From: Marinobacter sp. F4218
GTDB lineage: Bacteria; Pseudomonadota; Gammaproteobacteria; Pseudomonadales; Oleiphilaceae
Assembly (NCBI RefSeq): GCF_019443085.1
Contig: NZ_JAHZIL010000003.1
Location: 1,860,001-1,924,000 of the forward strand
Length of the DNA: 64,000 nt
Direction: 5' to 3'
The position numbers were made by a program, and so were the translations under genes. Below the pieces are notes generated by a model, which saw only the letters and a program-made list of their open reading frames with translations, was not told the origin of the DNA and did no database searches. Below are positions 8,829 to 17,604 of this stretch, in pieces; the first letter of the stretch is position 1, and every line of letters starts with the position of its first letter.

Positions 8829-9745
8829 GTGAGCGAGTGGAAGCACTGCCGGCCCAGACAACGGCCCACGAATCCAGCACACCCATTTCCTGGCGGGATT
8901 ACCTGGAGCTGACCAAGCCCCGGGTGGTCGCACTGATGATCCTGACCTCCGTGATCGGCATGTTGCTGGCGGCGCCGGGGGTGCCGGGCTGGGAGGTTCT
9001 GCTGTATGGCAACCTCGGTATCGCCCTGCTGGCAGGTGCTGCCGCGGTGGTCAACCACGTCGTTGACCAGAAGATCGACACCGTCATGGCGCGGACCCGC
9101 AAACGCCCGGTCGCCACCGGCAAGATTTCCCCGGTCGACGCCATTCTGTTCGCCACGCTTCTGGCGACGATCGGTATGGCGGTACTGATGTGGCAGGTGA
9201 ACGAACTGACCGCCTGGCTGACCCTGGCGTCCCTGGTGGGCTATGCGGGCGTCTACACCCTGTTCCTGAAGCGCGCGACGCCGCAGAACATCACCATCGG
9301 CGGTCTCGCCGGTGCCATGCCGCCACTGCTGGGCTGGACCGCGGTAACGGGCCAGGTGGAGGGCCACGCGCTGTTGCTGGTGCTGATCATCTTCGCCTGG
9401 ACGCCTCCCCATTTCTGGGCCCTGGCCATCCATCGCAAGGAAGAGTATGCCAAGGCCGGTATTCCCATGTTGCCGGTCACCCATGGCAACAAGTACACCG
9501 AGCTGCATATCCTGCTGTACACCTTCATGTTACTGGCGGTCAGCCTGCTGCCCTTTGTGACCGGCATGTCCGGCGGTATCTACCTGGTGGGTGCCCTGGC
9601 CCTTGGCCTGCGTTTCCTGCACTATGCGGTTCGATTGCTGAAAGGCGATGACCGCCGGGTTGCGCTGACCACCTTCAAGTACTCCATTACCTACCTGATG
9701 GCGCTGTTCGTGGTCTTGCTGGTGGATCATTTTGTATTCTTCTGA
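8825..9745 (+). CDS. ctaB: protoheme IX farnesyltransferase (heme O synthase)
   Basis: This membrane prenyltransferase of the UbiA superfamily attaches a farnesyl group to protoheme, giving heme O, the substrate of CtaA. The protein has 306 residues and about nine helices. The substrate and magnesium motif NHVVDQKIDTVMARTRKRP is present, with the second loop FAWTPPHFWALAIHRKEEYAKAGIPM. Both are diagnostic of CyoE/CtaB. It overlaps ctaA by four bases. Confidence 0.95.
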   Translation: MSERVEALPAQTTAHESSTPISWRDYLELTKPRVVALMILTSVIGMLLAAPGVPGWEVLLYGNLGIALLAGAAAVVNHVVDQKIDTVMARTRKRPVATGKISPVDAILFATLLATIGMAVLMWQVNELTAWLTLASLVGYAGVYTLFLKRATPQNITIGGLAGAMPPLLGWTAVTGQVEGHALLLVLIIFAWTPPHFWALAIHRKEEYAKAGIPMLPVTHGNKYTELHILLYTFMLLAVSLLPFVTGMSGGIYLVGALALGLRFLHYAVRLLKGDDRRVALTTFKYSITYLMALFVVLLVDHFVFF

Positions 9746-9773
9746 CTCAGAACGGTGTTTTACTGGAACCTAG

Positions 9774-10439
9774 ATGAACAGCTCGATTCGCCTGACCCTG
9801 TTTTTGTTACTGCTGCTGGTGATTCTGATCTTCGGACTGGTGATCGGGCGCCAGGTTTACCTGGTCGGAGACCAGCAGCCGGAACCGGCACCTGAACTGG
9901 TCGAGCTGAATACCTATGTCTATGACCAGCCCCGGGAACTGGTGGAGTTCACCCTGACCAACGAGAAGGGTGAAACCGTGACCCGGGAAAGCCTGAAGGG
10001 CCGTTGGACGTTTGCGTTCGTTGGTTACACCAACTGCCCGGATATCTGTCCTGCGGCCATGGCAAACCTCCGGCGCACCGAGCAACTGCTTTCGAGCGAA
10101 TTACCACAACCGGATTACCTGCTGGTCAGCGCCGATCCGGAGCACGACACCCCGGAAAAGCTCAAGGCCTACACCGACTTCTTCGGCGACGACTTCCACG
10201 GGCTGACCGGTGACCTGGAGACCCTGCGGGCGCTCGCCAAGAGCCTGAATGCGGTGTTTGTCCATCGTCAGGTGGACGGTGAACTGCTGGTGGACCACAG
10301 TGGCCATTTCGCGCTGCTGAACCCGGATGGCAGGCTGGCCGCGGTCATCCAGCCGCCCCATGATCCCGAAGCACTCGCGGAAGCGTTCGAACGGATCTAT
10401 GAGTGGGCCCGGGACAACCGGCTAAAAGCCAGCTCCTGA
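9774..10439 (+). CDS. SCO1/SenC family copper-dependent assembly protein
   Basis: This is a membrane-anchored thioredoxin-fold protein that delivers copper to the CuA site of oxidase subunit II or keeps it reduced. An N-terminal helix (residues about 6-27) is followed by the copper motif TNCPDICPAAM (CxxxC) and the distal histidine in LVDHSGHFALLNPDG. The length (221 residues) is usual. It closes the oxidase cluster, 28 bases after ctaB. Confidence 0.93.
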   Translation: MNSSIRLTLFLLLLLVILIFGLVIGRQVYLVGDQQPEPAPELVELNTYVYDQPRELVEFTLTNEKGETVTRESLKGRWTFAFVGYTNCPDICPAAMANLRRTEQLLSSELPQPDYLLVSADPEHDTPEKLKAYTDFFGDDFHGLTGDLETLRALAKSLNAVFVHRQVDGELLVDHSGHFALLNPDGRLAAVIQPPHDPEALAEAFERIYEWARDNRLKASS

Positions 10440-10530
10440 AGCGCCTGAGCGGGCTCTTCGGCCAAGGTCAAACTGACAGGCCTGCGGTTCTGACCTAGAC
10501 TTTCCGGCTGTTAATCCACGAGCCGAGCCC

Positions 10531-11742
10531 ATGCCTTCCAATCTCCAAAGCTGTACCACTCCTCGCCAACTGTTCTCCGTGCTCGCGGCCGGCGCCATCG
10601 TGCTGATGGTCGTCCACGGCCTGGGGCGATTCATCTTCACACCGTTGCTGCCTCATCTGGTTGAGGATGGCCTGTTTGGCGCCGGGGAAGGCGCTGCCGT
10701 CGCCACGTGGAATTACCTCGGCTACCTGGTGGGGGCGCTGATGGCCATCCGGTGGTACCGCATCGACCAGATCCGAATCCTGTTACCGGTGGCGCTGGCG
10801 GTCCATGTACTTACCACCCTGCTGGTCACCCAGATCGATAACCTGACCGTGATCTCCGCCGGCCGCTGGCTCAATGGTGTCGCTAACGGCATGGTGTTTG
10901 TTCACGCCCCGGCATTGATTCTGGAATGGCTGGTGCTTCGCAATCGAGCCGCCATGAGCGGATTGGTGTACATCGGCGTCGGTCTTGGCCTGCTGGTATC
11001 CAGTGGTCTGGTTTCCGGCACGGCCGATCTGCTGGCGGGTGCCCAGCGCTGGTGGCCGGCGGCATTGCTCTCGATCCCGCTGGCCTGGTGGGGTGGCGCA
11101 AGGCTGATGAGACTGGAGGTTCCGGTGCGACCGCAAAACCTGTCCGGTCACACGCCCGACACCACGGCGTTGCTGGACCGTGCCAGTATTCCCCTGTTCA
11201 TGTCCTACGCCGGCGCGGGGTTGGGTTATATTCTGCCGATGACCTTCCTGCCCCTGCTGGCGACACTGGAACTCCCCGGCGACCACTGGATGCTCGATGG
11301 CACCTGGCTGATTGTGGCCTTGTGTACCATCCCCGCTCCCTGGATCTGGAACAAACTGGGCGCGAAAATCGGCGATCTTCCTGCATTAAAGCTGAATTTC
11401 ATGATTCAGCTACTGGGTGTCCTGGCCGCGGTGCTCTGGCCCGGGGCGGTCGGCCTTGTGCTGTGCGCTGCCCTGGTGGGCAGTACCTTTCTGGGCACGG
11501 TGCTGCTGACCCAGCGCATTGGCCGGGCGCTTCATCCCCATCAGGGCCCCAGATTGTCCGCTGCCATGGTGGCGCTCTATGGCTTCACCCAAATGGTCGG
11601 GCCCTGGTTGACCAAGCAGTGGCTGGACATGGGGGGCACCCTGGGATCGGCGTTTGGTATCGGGGTGGCGGCTCTGGCATTCGGACTGGTGTTTGTCTTT
11701 TTTGTGCCTCGGGCTGAGGAGTGGCATGCCCGCTCTTTCTAG
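10531..11742 (+). CDS. YbfB/YjiJ family MFS transporter
   Basis: This is an inner-membrane major facilitator of the YbfB/YjiJ family, about 403 residues and 12 predicted helices. The opening VVHGLGRFIFTPLLPHLVEDG is characteristic of that family. The substrate is not known for the family in general. It lies on the same strand 91 bases after the SCO gene, probably as a separate transcription unit. The last residues are charged and cytoplasmic. Confidence 0.85.
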   Translation: MPSNLQSCTTPRQLFSVLAAGAIVLMVVHGLGRFIFTPLLPHLVEDGLFGAGEGAAVATWNYLGYLVGALMAIRWYRIDQIRILLPVALAVHVLTTLLVTQIDNLTVISAGRWLNGVANGMVFVHAPALILEWLVLRNRAAMSGLVYIGVGLGLLVSSGLVSGTADLLAGAQRWWPAALLSIPLAWWGGARLMRLEVPVRPQNLSGHTPDTTALLDRASIPLFMSYAGAGLGYILPMTFLPLLATLELPGDHWMLDGTWLIVALCTIPAPWIWNKLGAKIGDLPALKLNFMIQLLGVLAAVLWPGAVGLVLCAALVGSTFLGTVLLTQRIGRALHPHQGPRLSAAMVALYGFTQMVGPWLTKQWLDMGGTLGSAFGIGVAALAFGLVFVFFVPRAEEWHARSF

Positions 11743-11828
11743 GAGTGCTGGTTTTGGGGGATTGATCGCGGTGCGCCCGTGGTAACCTGTCACGACAACC
11801 GGAATTCGACAATCAAAGCCAGACTGAC

Positions 11829-14315
11829 GTGCTTCCAATAGACCAGATCCTCCCCGAGCTGAAACAAACCCTGGAACAAACCGCCACTGCGCTGCTGCAG
11901 GCGCCGCCGGGCGCCGGTAAGACCACGCGGGTGCCGTTGGCGCTGCTCGATGCGCCCTGGCGGGACGATCGGAAGATCCTGATGCTTGAACCGAGGCGGC
12001 TGGCGGCCCGGTCGGCGGCCCGGTTTATGGCCAGCCAGCTGAGCGAGAAGCCGGGGCAGACGGTGGGCTATCGGACACGGCTGGACACCAGGGTATCCGG
12101 GGCCACCCGGGTTGAGGTGGTGACCGAGGGCATTCTCACTCGGCTGATTCAGGCTGATCCGATGCTGCAGGATTACGCTGCCGTGCTGTTTGATGAGTTC
12201 CACGAACGCTCCCTGCAGGCGGATCTCGGCCTGGCACTGGTGCGGGAGTCCCAGCAGGTGTTGCGCGAGGATCTGCGGCTGCTGGTGATGTCGGCGACGC
12301 TGGATACCGCCCCCATTGCGCGGGTGTTGGGGGATGTGCCCGTGATCAGCAGCGAGGGCCGGGCCTTCCCCGTGGAGGTTCTGTATCGGCCGGCACCGTC
12401 CCAGGTCCGACCCACCCGCACCGTGGATCGGGTCGTTGCGGTCGTTCAGGAGGCGTTGGCGGAGCAATCCGGTTCGGTCCTGGTGTTCCTGCCGGGCGCT
12501 GGTGAAATCCGACGGGTCGAACAGCAATTGCGGGGGCGGGTTGCCGACGATGTGGTGTTGGCGCCGTTGTATGGCAACCTCAAGTCCGAGGAGCAGGACC
12601 GGGCGATCTCGCCCGCGCCGGAGGGCGAGCGTAAGGTGGTACTGGCCACGGCGATTGCCGAAACCAGTCTGACAATCGAGGGCGTCCGGGTGGTGATCGA
12701 CAGCGGCCAGCAGCGGCGGGCGGTGTTTGATCCCAATAGCGGGATGACAAGACTGATGACGGGGCGGGTTTCCAAGGCCTCGGCGGAGCAGCGCAAGGGC
12801 CGGGCCGGGCGGATCGAGCCCGGGGTGTGTTACCGGCTTTGGAGTGAGTCCGAGCAATTCGGGCTGGCAGACTTTACCCCGCCGGAGATTCGGGAAGCGG
12901 ACCTGGCACCCCTGGTGCTCGAACTGGCGCAATGGGGTGCCCGAACGCCGGACCAGGTGGCCTGGATCGATCCGCCACCGCAGGCCCACTGGCATCAGGC
13001 CGTCACGCTGCTGCAATGGCTGGATATGCTGGATGCCGACGGTGCCATCACTGGGCATGGCAAGGCGGCCCGGGAGCTGGGCGTGCATCCGCGTCTGGCG
13101 CACATGGTCCTGCGGGGCCGTGAGCTGGGACTGCCCGTGCTTGCGGCGGATCTGGCGGCGCTGCTCAGTGAGCGAGACCTGCTGGGACCGGGGGCAGGTG
13201 CCGATATGCACGAACGCGTCCGGGTGTTGCAGGGCGAAGGAGGCCACCGAAACCTGGACCCGTCGCGCCTGAAGTCCATCCGGCAGGCCGCAAAAAGACT
13301 CGTGAGCGGATCGTATGAACCGGGTCCGGTGCCGACCGAGTTCGAGGTCGGCCGGCTGTTGGCCCAGGCCTACCCGGACCGGGTCGGCCGGCGCCGGTCG
13401 GGTCACGCCCCCCGGTATCAGCTCAGCAACGGCAAGGGCGCGACCTTGCGCGAGGACGATGCCCTTGCCCGCCACGACTGGCTGGTGGCCGCGGACCTGG
13501 ACGGGAAAACCCGGGAGTCGATGATTTATCTGGCGGCGCCGGTCGAGGTTCGGGATCTGGAGCAGGATCTGGCAAGCCACATAGACGAGCGCGCAGAGGC
13601 GATGTGGGATGACCGGCGGGGCACGGTGATCGCTCGCCGGGTCCGCAGGCTCGGGGAGCTGGTGCTGGAGGAAACGGCCCTGCCCCAACCGGCTCCGGAG
13701 TTGATTCAGCAGGGCTTGCTGAATGCCGTCCGGCACAAGGGGCTGGACAGTCTGCCCTGGAGCGGGGCGGCCCGGCAGTGGCAGGCACGCGTTCGGCTGC
13801 TTGCCCAGACTTTTCCGGGGGAGTGGCCGGACGTCAGCGACGATACCTTGCTGGCCTGCCTCGATACCTGGCTGGCACCCTTCCTCGCGGGCATGCAGAG
13901 GTGGGCAGATCTGCAGCGCCTGGACCTGATTCCGGCGCTCCAGAGCCTCCTCGACTACCGGGAACAACAACGGCTGGACGAGCTGGCACCGACATCGCTG
14001 ACCATACCCACCGGTCAGACGGTGTCGCTGGACTACACTGCCGACAATGGCCCTGTTCTGGCGGCGAAACTTCAGGCGATGTTTGGCTGGAATGAAACCC
14101 CGAGACTGGCCGGTGCCCGCATACCGGTGGTGATTCACCTGCTTTCCCCGGCCCAGCGGCCGCTTGCCGTCACGGCCGATCTGGCCAGCTTCTGGCGCAA
14201 TGCCTACCCGGAAGTGCGCAAGGATATGCGCGGACGGTACCCGAAGCATCCCTGGCCGGAGGATCCCCTTACCGCTGAAGCTCAACAGGGCACAAAGAAA
14301 CGCCCAGCTCGCTGA
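11829..14315 (+). CDS. hrpB: ATP-dependent RNA helicase HrpB
   Basis: This is a DEAH-family superfamily 2 helicase. Domains in order: the RecA-like core with Walker A APPGAGKTTR (about residues 25-34) and the DEFH box at 122-125, which is typical of HrpB rather than HrpA; motif III SAT; the second RecA domain with TAIAETSLTIEGV and QRKGRAGR; then the HA2-like and C-terminal HrpB regions. At 828 residues it is of normal length. It starts with GTG. Its 3' end overlaps the opposing eIF-2B-like gene by 47 bases. The cellular role of HrpB is poorly defined. Confidence 0.94.
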   Translation: MLPIDQILPELKQTLEQTATALLQAPPGAGKTTRVPLALLDAPWRDDRKILMLEPRRLAARSAARFMASQLSEKPGQTVGYRTRLDTRVSGATRVEVVTEGILTRLIQADPMLQDYAAVLFDEFHERSLQADLGLALVRESQQVLREDLRLLVMSATLDTAPIARVLGDVPVISSEGRAFPVEVLYRPAPSQVRPTRTVDRVVAVVQEALAEQSGSVLVFLPGAGEIRRVEQQLRGRVADDVVLAPLYGNLKSEEQDRAISPAPEGERKVVLATAIAETSLTIEGVRVVIDSGQQRRAVFDPNSGMTRLMTGRVSKASAEQRKGRAGRIEPGVCYRLWSESEQFGLADFTPPEIREADLAPLVLELAQWGARTPDQVAWIDPPPQAHWHQAVTLLQWLDMLDADGAITGHGKAARELGVHPRLAHMVLRGRELGLPVLAADLAALLSERDLLGPGAGADMHERVRVLQGEGGHRNLDPSRLKSIRQAAKRLVSGSYEPGPVPTEFEVGRLLAQAYPDRVGRRRSGHAPRYQLSNGKGATLREDDALARHDWLVAADLDGKTRESMIYLAAPVEVRDLEQDLASHIDERAEAMWDDRRGTVIARRVRRLGELVLEETALPQPAPELIQQGLLNAVRHKGLDSLPWSGAARQWQARVRLLAQTFPGEWPDVSDDTLLACLDTWLAPFLAGMQRWADLQRLDLIPALQSLLDYREQQRLDELAPTSLTIPTGQTVSLDYTADNGPVLAAKLQAMFGWNETPRLAGARIPVVIHLLSPAQRPLAVTADLASFWRNAYPEVRKDMRGRYPKHPWPEDPLTAEAQQGTKKRPAR

Positions 14316-15117
14316 TCCGGCCCGTGATCAGCTGCTCCGGAACCGGCTCGAAATAGACGTTGCGAGGCGTTATCCACTTGCCCTCCGGGGCATTCAGCTC
14401 CGTGGCCGGCAGTTCCTCCAGGTGCACCGACTCCCGGGTGTCCTGGCTGTCGCGGAAGGTGTCGGCCAGCACCCAGAACGGGACGTTGTGGGCGTATGCC
14501 GCCAGTGCCAGAAGATGGGTGCCACTCTTGTTGACAAAATGGCCGTCGGTCAGCCAGCTGTCGCAACCGGTCATCACCACATCGGCGTCACTCATGAACA
14601 GCGCCATCTGGGCATCGGTGATCAAGGTGACGGGAACTTCCAGTTCATTCAGCGTCGAGGCCAGCCCATGGCCCTCCTGTCCGGGGCTGCTCTGGGTACA
14701 GATCACCGAAAACGCGATCTGAGCGTCCACCATTCTCCGAAACAGCCGGATCAGAACGGAGCTGGCGCTGTGGGTCATGATCACCGCACCGTCGTGAATC
14801 TGGCCCAGCGCGTTTTCGACAATCCGATCCGTTGTTGCCTCGAACTCCCGCCGTACCGACTCGACCAGATTCCAGGGCTCGTCGCCGTTGCGGTTCAGGG
14901 CTCGCTCCACTCGGTCAATGGCGTTTCCAATCACTACCATGCTCGGTCTCGCCTGCCGGAGCTCCGCCAGCAATCCGGCCCGCTCCTCGGCGCCCGGTCG
15001 GGCGGTGCGCAGGTAGTCCGCCAGATCCTCCAGGGTTTGCAGTGCCAATCGGGTAGCGCCGGACTGGCAATCGCTTTTGAGTCTGGACAGCACCGGGTTG
15101 GTTGGTTGGTCGGCCAT
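14269..15117 (-). CDS. eIF-2B alpha/beta/delta-like protein (sugar-phosphate isomerase superfamily)
   Basis: The protein of about 282 residues belongs to the superfamily that contains eIF-2B regulatory subunits, methylthioribose-1-phosphate isomerase and ribose-1,5-bisphosphate isomerase. The signatures are IMTHSASSVLIRLFRR, then VTLITDAQMALFMSDADVVMTGCDS, then NKSGTHLLALAAYAHNVPFWVLADTF. The aspartate in GCDSW matches the catalytic Asp region of the isomerases. In bacteria such a protein is likely an isomerase of a small phosphorylated sugar, but the substrate cannot be named. The ATG at 15117 is preferred over 15123 because the GGGGG ribosome site is correctly spaced only for 15117. It diverges from an ATP-grasp gene. 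Confidence 0.8.
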   Translation of the reverse strand: MADQPTNPVLSRLKSDCQSGATRLALQTLEDLADYLRTARPGAEERAGLLAELRQARPSMVVIGNAIDRVERALNRNGDEPWNLVESVRREFEATTDRIVENALGQIHDGAVIMTHSASSVLIRLFRRMVDAQIAFSVICTQSSPGQEGHGLASTLNELEVPVTLITDAQMALFMSDADVVMTGCDSWLTDGHFVNKSGTHLLALAAYAHNVPFWVLADTFRDSQDTRESVHLEELPATELNAPEGKWITPRNVYFEPVPEQLITGRISELGVSLCPVELQR

Positions 15118-15276
15118 GGGCATTCCCCCAGTTCGCGCTGTGTAGGTTCGTGCTGTTACAGAACAGACTAGCAGATGGCCGCTTCGACGGGGGGGTGTGA
15201 ACATTTCGAAAAATAACTTGCCAGCAAGCGAAGTCCGAATACAATCGCGCAATTCTTAACCTATCCGGTCGTAGTC

Positions 15277-16095
15277 ATGAACCTGGTCTCCTTCAATGTT
15301 TTTCGCACCCTCGGCTTACCCAACACAACGGTTCTCAAACCGGACCATTTCCTGCGCCATCGGGAACTTCTGACCGAGGCTGACTGGGTGCTGTTTCCGG
15401 AATACTGGCAGCTGAATGCGCTGGTTCACGGCCTCAAGTGCCGGGTTTTCCCGAGCGTTTCCAGCTACCGCATCGGCCACGACAAGGTGGAAATGACCCG
15501 CGCTTTCCAGACCGTGGCGCCGGCCCATACGCCCTGGACCCTCATCGAGGCCAACGGACCCCATGAGCGTGACCAGGTCTGGAACACCATGACCCACCCG
15601 TTTGTCGCCAAGCTGCCCAAGGCCAGCATGGGCGAGGGTGTCTGGCTGATTGAAACCCGGGCGGATTGGCGGCGTTACTGTGAAGCAACGGACGTGCTTT
15701 ATGTTCAGGAATACCTGCCGATCGACCGGGATGCCCGAGTCGTGGTGATTGGTGACAGGGTACTGACAGCCTACTGGCGGACGCAGGCCGATCAGGGTTT
15801 CTACAACAACCTGGCGCGGGGCGGGCGCGTCGACAGCAGCCCGGTGCCGTCGGTGGTCACGGATCTGGCTCTGAGGCTGGCGCGGGAGCTGGGGGTGGAC
15901 CATGCCGGGTTCGACATCGCGTTGGTGGAAGGTTATCCCTACGTGCTGGAGTTCAACCGCCTGTTCGGCAACCAGGGCCTTGGCCAGGGCAGCGAACTGC
16001 AGGACGCCATTCTCGAGTACCTGCAGCGTCAGGACGAACCTCCCGGGCCAAACGATCCGACGGCCCCGGAACAGGTCTGGTCGACGGCGGTCTGA
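15277..16095 (+). CDS. RimK-like ATP-grasp family protein
   Basis: This 272-residue protein has the ATP-grasp layout: a short N-terminal domain, then HPFVAKLPKASMGEGVWLIE (the glycine-containing nucleotide loop), YVQEYLPIDRDARVVVIGDRVLTAYWR, and the metal-binding end FDIALVEGYPYVLEFNRLFGNQG. This pattern is close to RimK/GshB-type carboxylate-amine ligases. The two joined substrates are unknown. It is transcribed divergently from the eIF-2B-like gene across a 159-bp region, and such a conserved pair could share a pathway. It ends about 200 bases before the ornithine decarboxylase gene. Confidence 0.8.
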   Translation: MNLVSFNVFRTLGLPNTTVLKPDHFLRHRELLTEADWVLFPEYWQLNALVHGLKCRVFPSVSSYRIGHDKVEMTRAFQTVAPAHTPWTLIEANGPHERDQVWNTMTHPFVAKLPKASMGEGVWLIETRADWRRYCEATDVLYVQEYLPIDRDARVVVIGDRVLTAYWRTQADQGFYNNLARGGRVDSSPVPSVVTDLALRLARELGVDHAGFDIALVEGYPYVLEFNRLFGNQGLGQGSELQDAILEYLQRQDEPPGPNDPTAPEQVWSTAV

Positions 16096-16175
16096 GCCTG
16101 ATCGCCTTAAGACCCTGTTTCCCATCGTGAAAACCGGCCACGGCCCGGTGTGCCGGAACCCCGTGCGTATGGGTA

Positions 16176-16189
16176 GATATGCTCATATC
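16176..16189. promoter_or_regulatory. palindrome upstream of the decarboxylase, possible operator
   Basis: GATATG-CT-CATATC is a perfect 6-2-6 inverted repeat about 110 bp before the decarboxylase ATG. It is AT-rich within a GC-rich stretch and could be an operator or lie in the promoter. No regulator is identified. Confidence 0.3.
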
Positions 16190-16230
16190 GGAGCCTGAAA
16201 AAAAGCCCGATGATCGCGTCAATTCCCGGG

Positions 16231-16262
16231 GGGCTGCAGCCAGGCTGTAGCGCCCTTTTTTT
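16231..16262 (+). terminator. intrinsic terminator hairpin in the decarboxylase leader
   Basis: GGGCTGCAG (16231-16239) pairs with CTGTAG-cg-CCC (16245-16255) around a five-base loop and is followed by seven T residues. It lies 35 bases before the decarboxylase start codon and 136 bases after the ATP-grasp stop. It either ends the upstream transcript or acts as an attenuator for the decarboxylase. Confidence 0.65.
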
Positions 16263-16296
16263 ATGCCTGTTTGCCCTGTGGAGGGAAACATCATCC

Positions 16297-17472
16297 ATGA
16301 CCGAGTCAGCCAACGCCAATCTCGCGGATTACTACGACGCCGAGACCTTTAGCCGGATCAAAGCCTTTGCCGATACCCGGGAAACCCCGTTTGTGGTGAT
16401 TGATACCGCCACCATCGATCGTCAGTACAACGAACTGGTGGAAGGATTCCCGTACGCCCAGGTGTATTACGCGGTGAAGGCCAATCCGGCCCCGCAGATT
16501 CTGACCATGTTGCGGGACAAGGGCGCGAATTTCGATATCGCCTCGGTGTACGAGCTCGACAAGGTGCTGGCTCTGGGCGTGACCGGCGACCGGGTCAGCT
16601 ACGGCAACACCATCAAGAAGGCGAAGGATATCCGCACCTTCTACGAGAAGGGCGTGCGCCTGTTCGCCACCGACTCCGAAGCGGACCTGCGCAACATTGC
16701 CAAGGCCGCGCCAGGCTCAAAGGTGTACGTCCGGATCCTCACCGAAGGCACGCTGACGGCTGACTGGCCGCTGTCGCGCAAGTTTGGCTGCCAGACTGAT
16801 ATGGCCATGGATCTGCTGATCCTGGCCCGCGACCTGGGCCTGGTGCCCTACGGTGTGTCGTTCCACGTCGGTTCCCAGCAGCGTGAGATCGGCGCCTGGG
16901 ATGCTGCGCTGAGCAAGGTGAAGGTCATTTTCGAACGCCTGAAGCAAGAAGACGGCATTGAGCTGAAGATGATCAATATGGGCGGCGGTTTCCCGGCCAA
17001 CTACATCACCCGTACCAACGAGCTGAAGGTGTACGCCGAGGAAATTTCGCGCTTCCTGCACGAGGATTTTGGCGCCGATCTGCCGGAGATCATCATTGAA
17101 CCGGGCCGCTCGCTGATCTCCAATGCTGGTGTGCTGGTGAGCGAGGTGGTACTGATTTCCCGCAAGTCGCGGACAGCGCTGCACCGTTGGGTGTTCACGG
17201 ATGTTGGCAAGTTTTCCGGGCTGATCGAGACCCTGGACGAAGCCATCAAGTTTCCGATCTGGACCGATAAGGTGGGCGAAGGCGAGGACTGTGTTATTGC
17301 GGGGCCGACCTGCGACAGTGCGGACATCATGTACGAGCATCACAAGTACCCGCTGCCGCTGAATCTGGCGATCGGGGACCGGATGTACTGGCTGTCCACC
17401 GGCGCTTATACCACCACCTACAGTGCGGTGGAGTTCAACGGGTTTCCTCCGTTGAGGGACTATTACATCTGA
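16297..17472 (+). CDS. type III PLP-dependent ornithine (or lysine/ornithine) decarboxylase
   Basis: This enzyme probably decarboxylates ornithine to putrescine, the first step of polyamine synthesis. The 391-residue protein has the alanine-racemase-fold decarboxylase architecture. The PLP lysine is in YYAVKANPAPQ, the phosphate-binding region includes FHVGSQQ, INMGGGFP and EPGRSLISNAG, and the catalytic cysteine/aspartate is in GPTCDSADIMYE. Length and motifs match the eukaryote-like enzyme of Pseudomonas (SpeC type) rather than the 700-residue E. coli enzyme. A lysine-using relative cannot be excluded. The ATG at 16297 follows GGAGGG. An in-frame ATG at 16210 would run through the leader terminator and is rejected as the main start. 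Confidence 0.88.
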   Translation: MTESANANLADYYDAETFSRIKAFADTRETPFVVIDTATIDRQYNELVEGFPYAQVYYAVKANPAPQILTMLRDKGANFDIASVYELDKVLALGVTGDRVSYGNTIKKAKDIRTFYEKGVRLFATDSEADLRNIAKAAPGSKVYVRILTEGTLTADWPLSRKFGCQTDMAMDLLILARDLGLVPYGVSFHVGSQQREIGAWDAALSKVKVIFERLKQEDGIELKMINMGGGFPANYITRTNELKVYAEEISRFLHEDFGADLPEIIIEPGRSLISNAGVLVSEVVLISRKSRTALHRWVFTDVGKFSGLIETLDEAIKFPIWTDKVGEGEDCVIAGPTCDSADIMYEHHKYPLPLNLAIGDRMYWLSTGAYTTTYSAVEFNGFPPLRDYYI

Positions 17473-17483
17473 AACCAGAGGCG

Positions 17484-17570
17484 GCCGCGTGGCGGGGACT
17501 CATTTCCATTGGAAATGGAACTCGCTGCGCTCAGACATCCATTTCTGGCGGGAAATGAGCCCCCCACGGC
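17484..17570. repeat. 87-bp imperfect inverted repeat between convergent genes
   Basis: The arms contain CTCATTTCC (17499-17507) and GGAAATGAG (17551-17559). They are extended by GCCG, TGG and GGGG blocks that match CCCC, CCA and CGGC on the other side with small bulges. The middle holds a second palindromic motif, CATTTCCATTGGAAATG. It sits after the decarboxylase stop and before the end of the opposing MFS gene, so it may be a bidirectional terminator or a member of a dispersed repeat family. Confidence 0.7.
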
Positions 17571-17604
17571 TTGCTGGCTTGGGTGGGGCGTCCCTTTGAA
17601 AGGG

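Noticed and set aside
11790..14285. Long antisense reading frame across hrpB
   Set aside because: Same cause: the frame mirrors hrpB codon bias, and the product has no recognisable domain.
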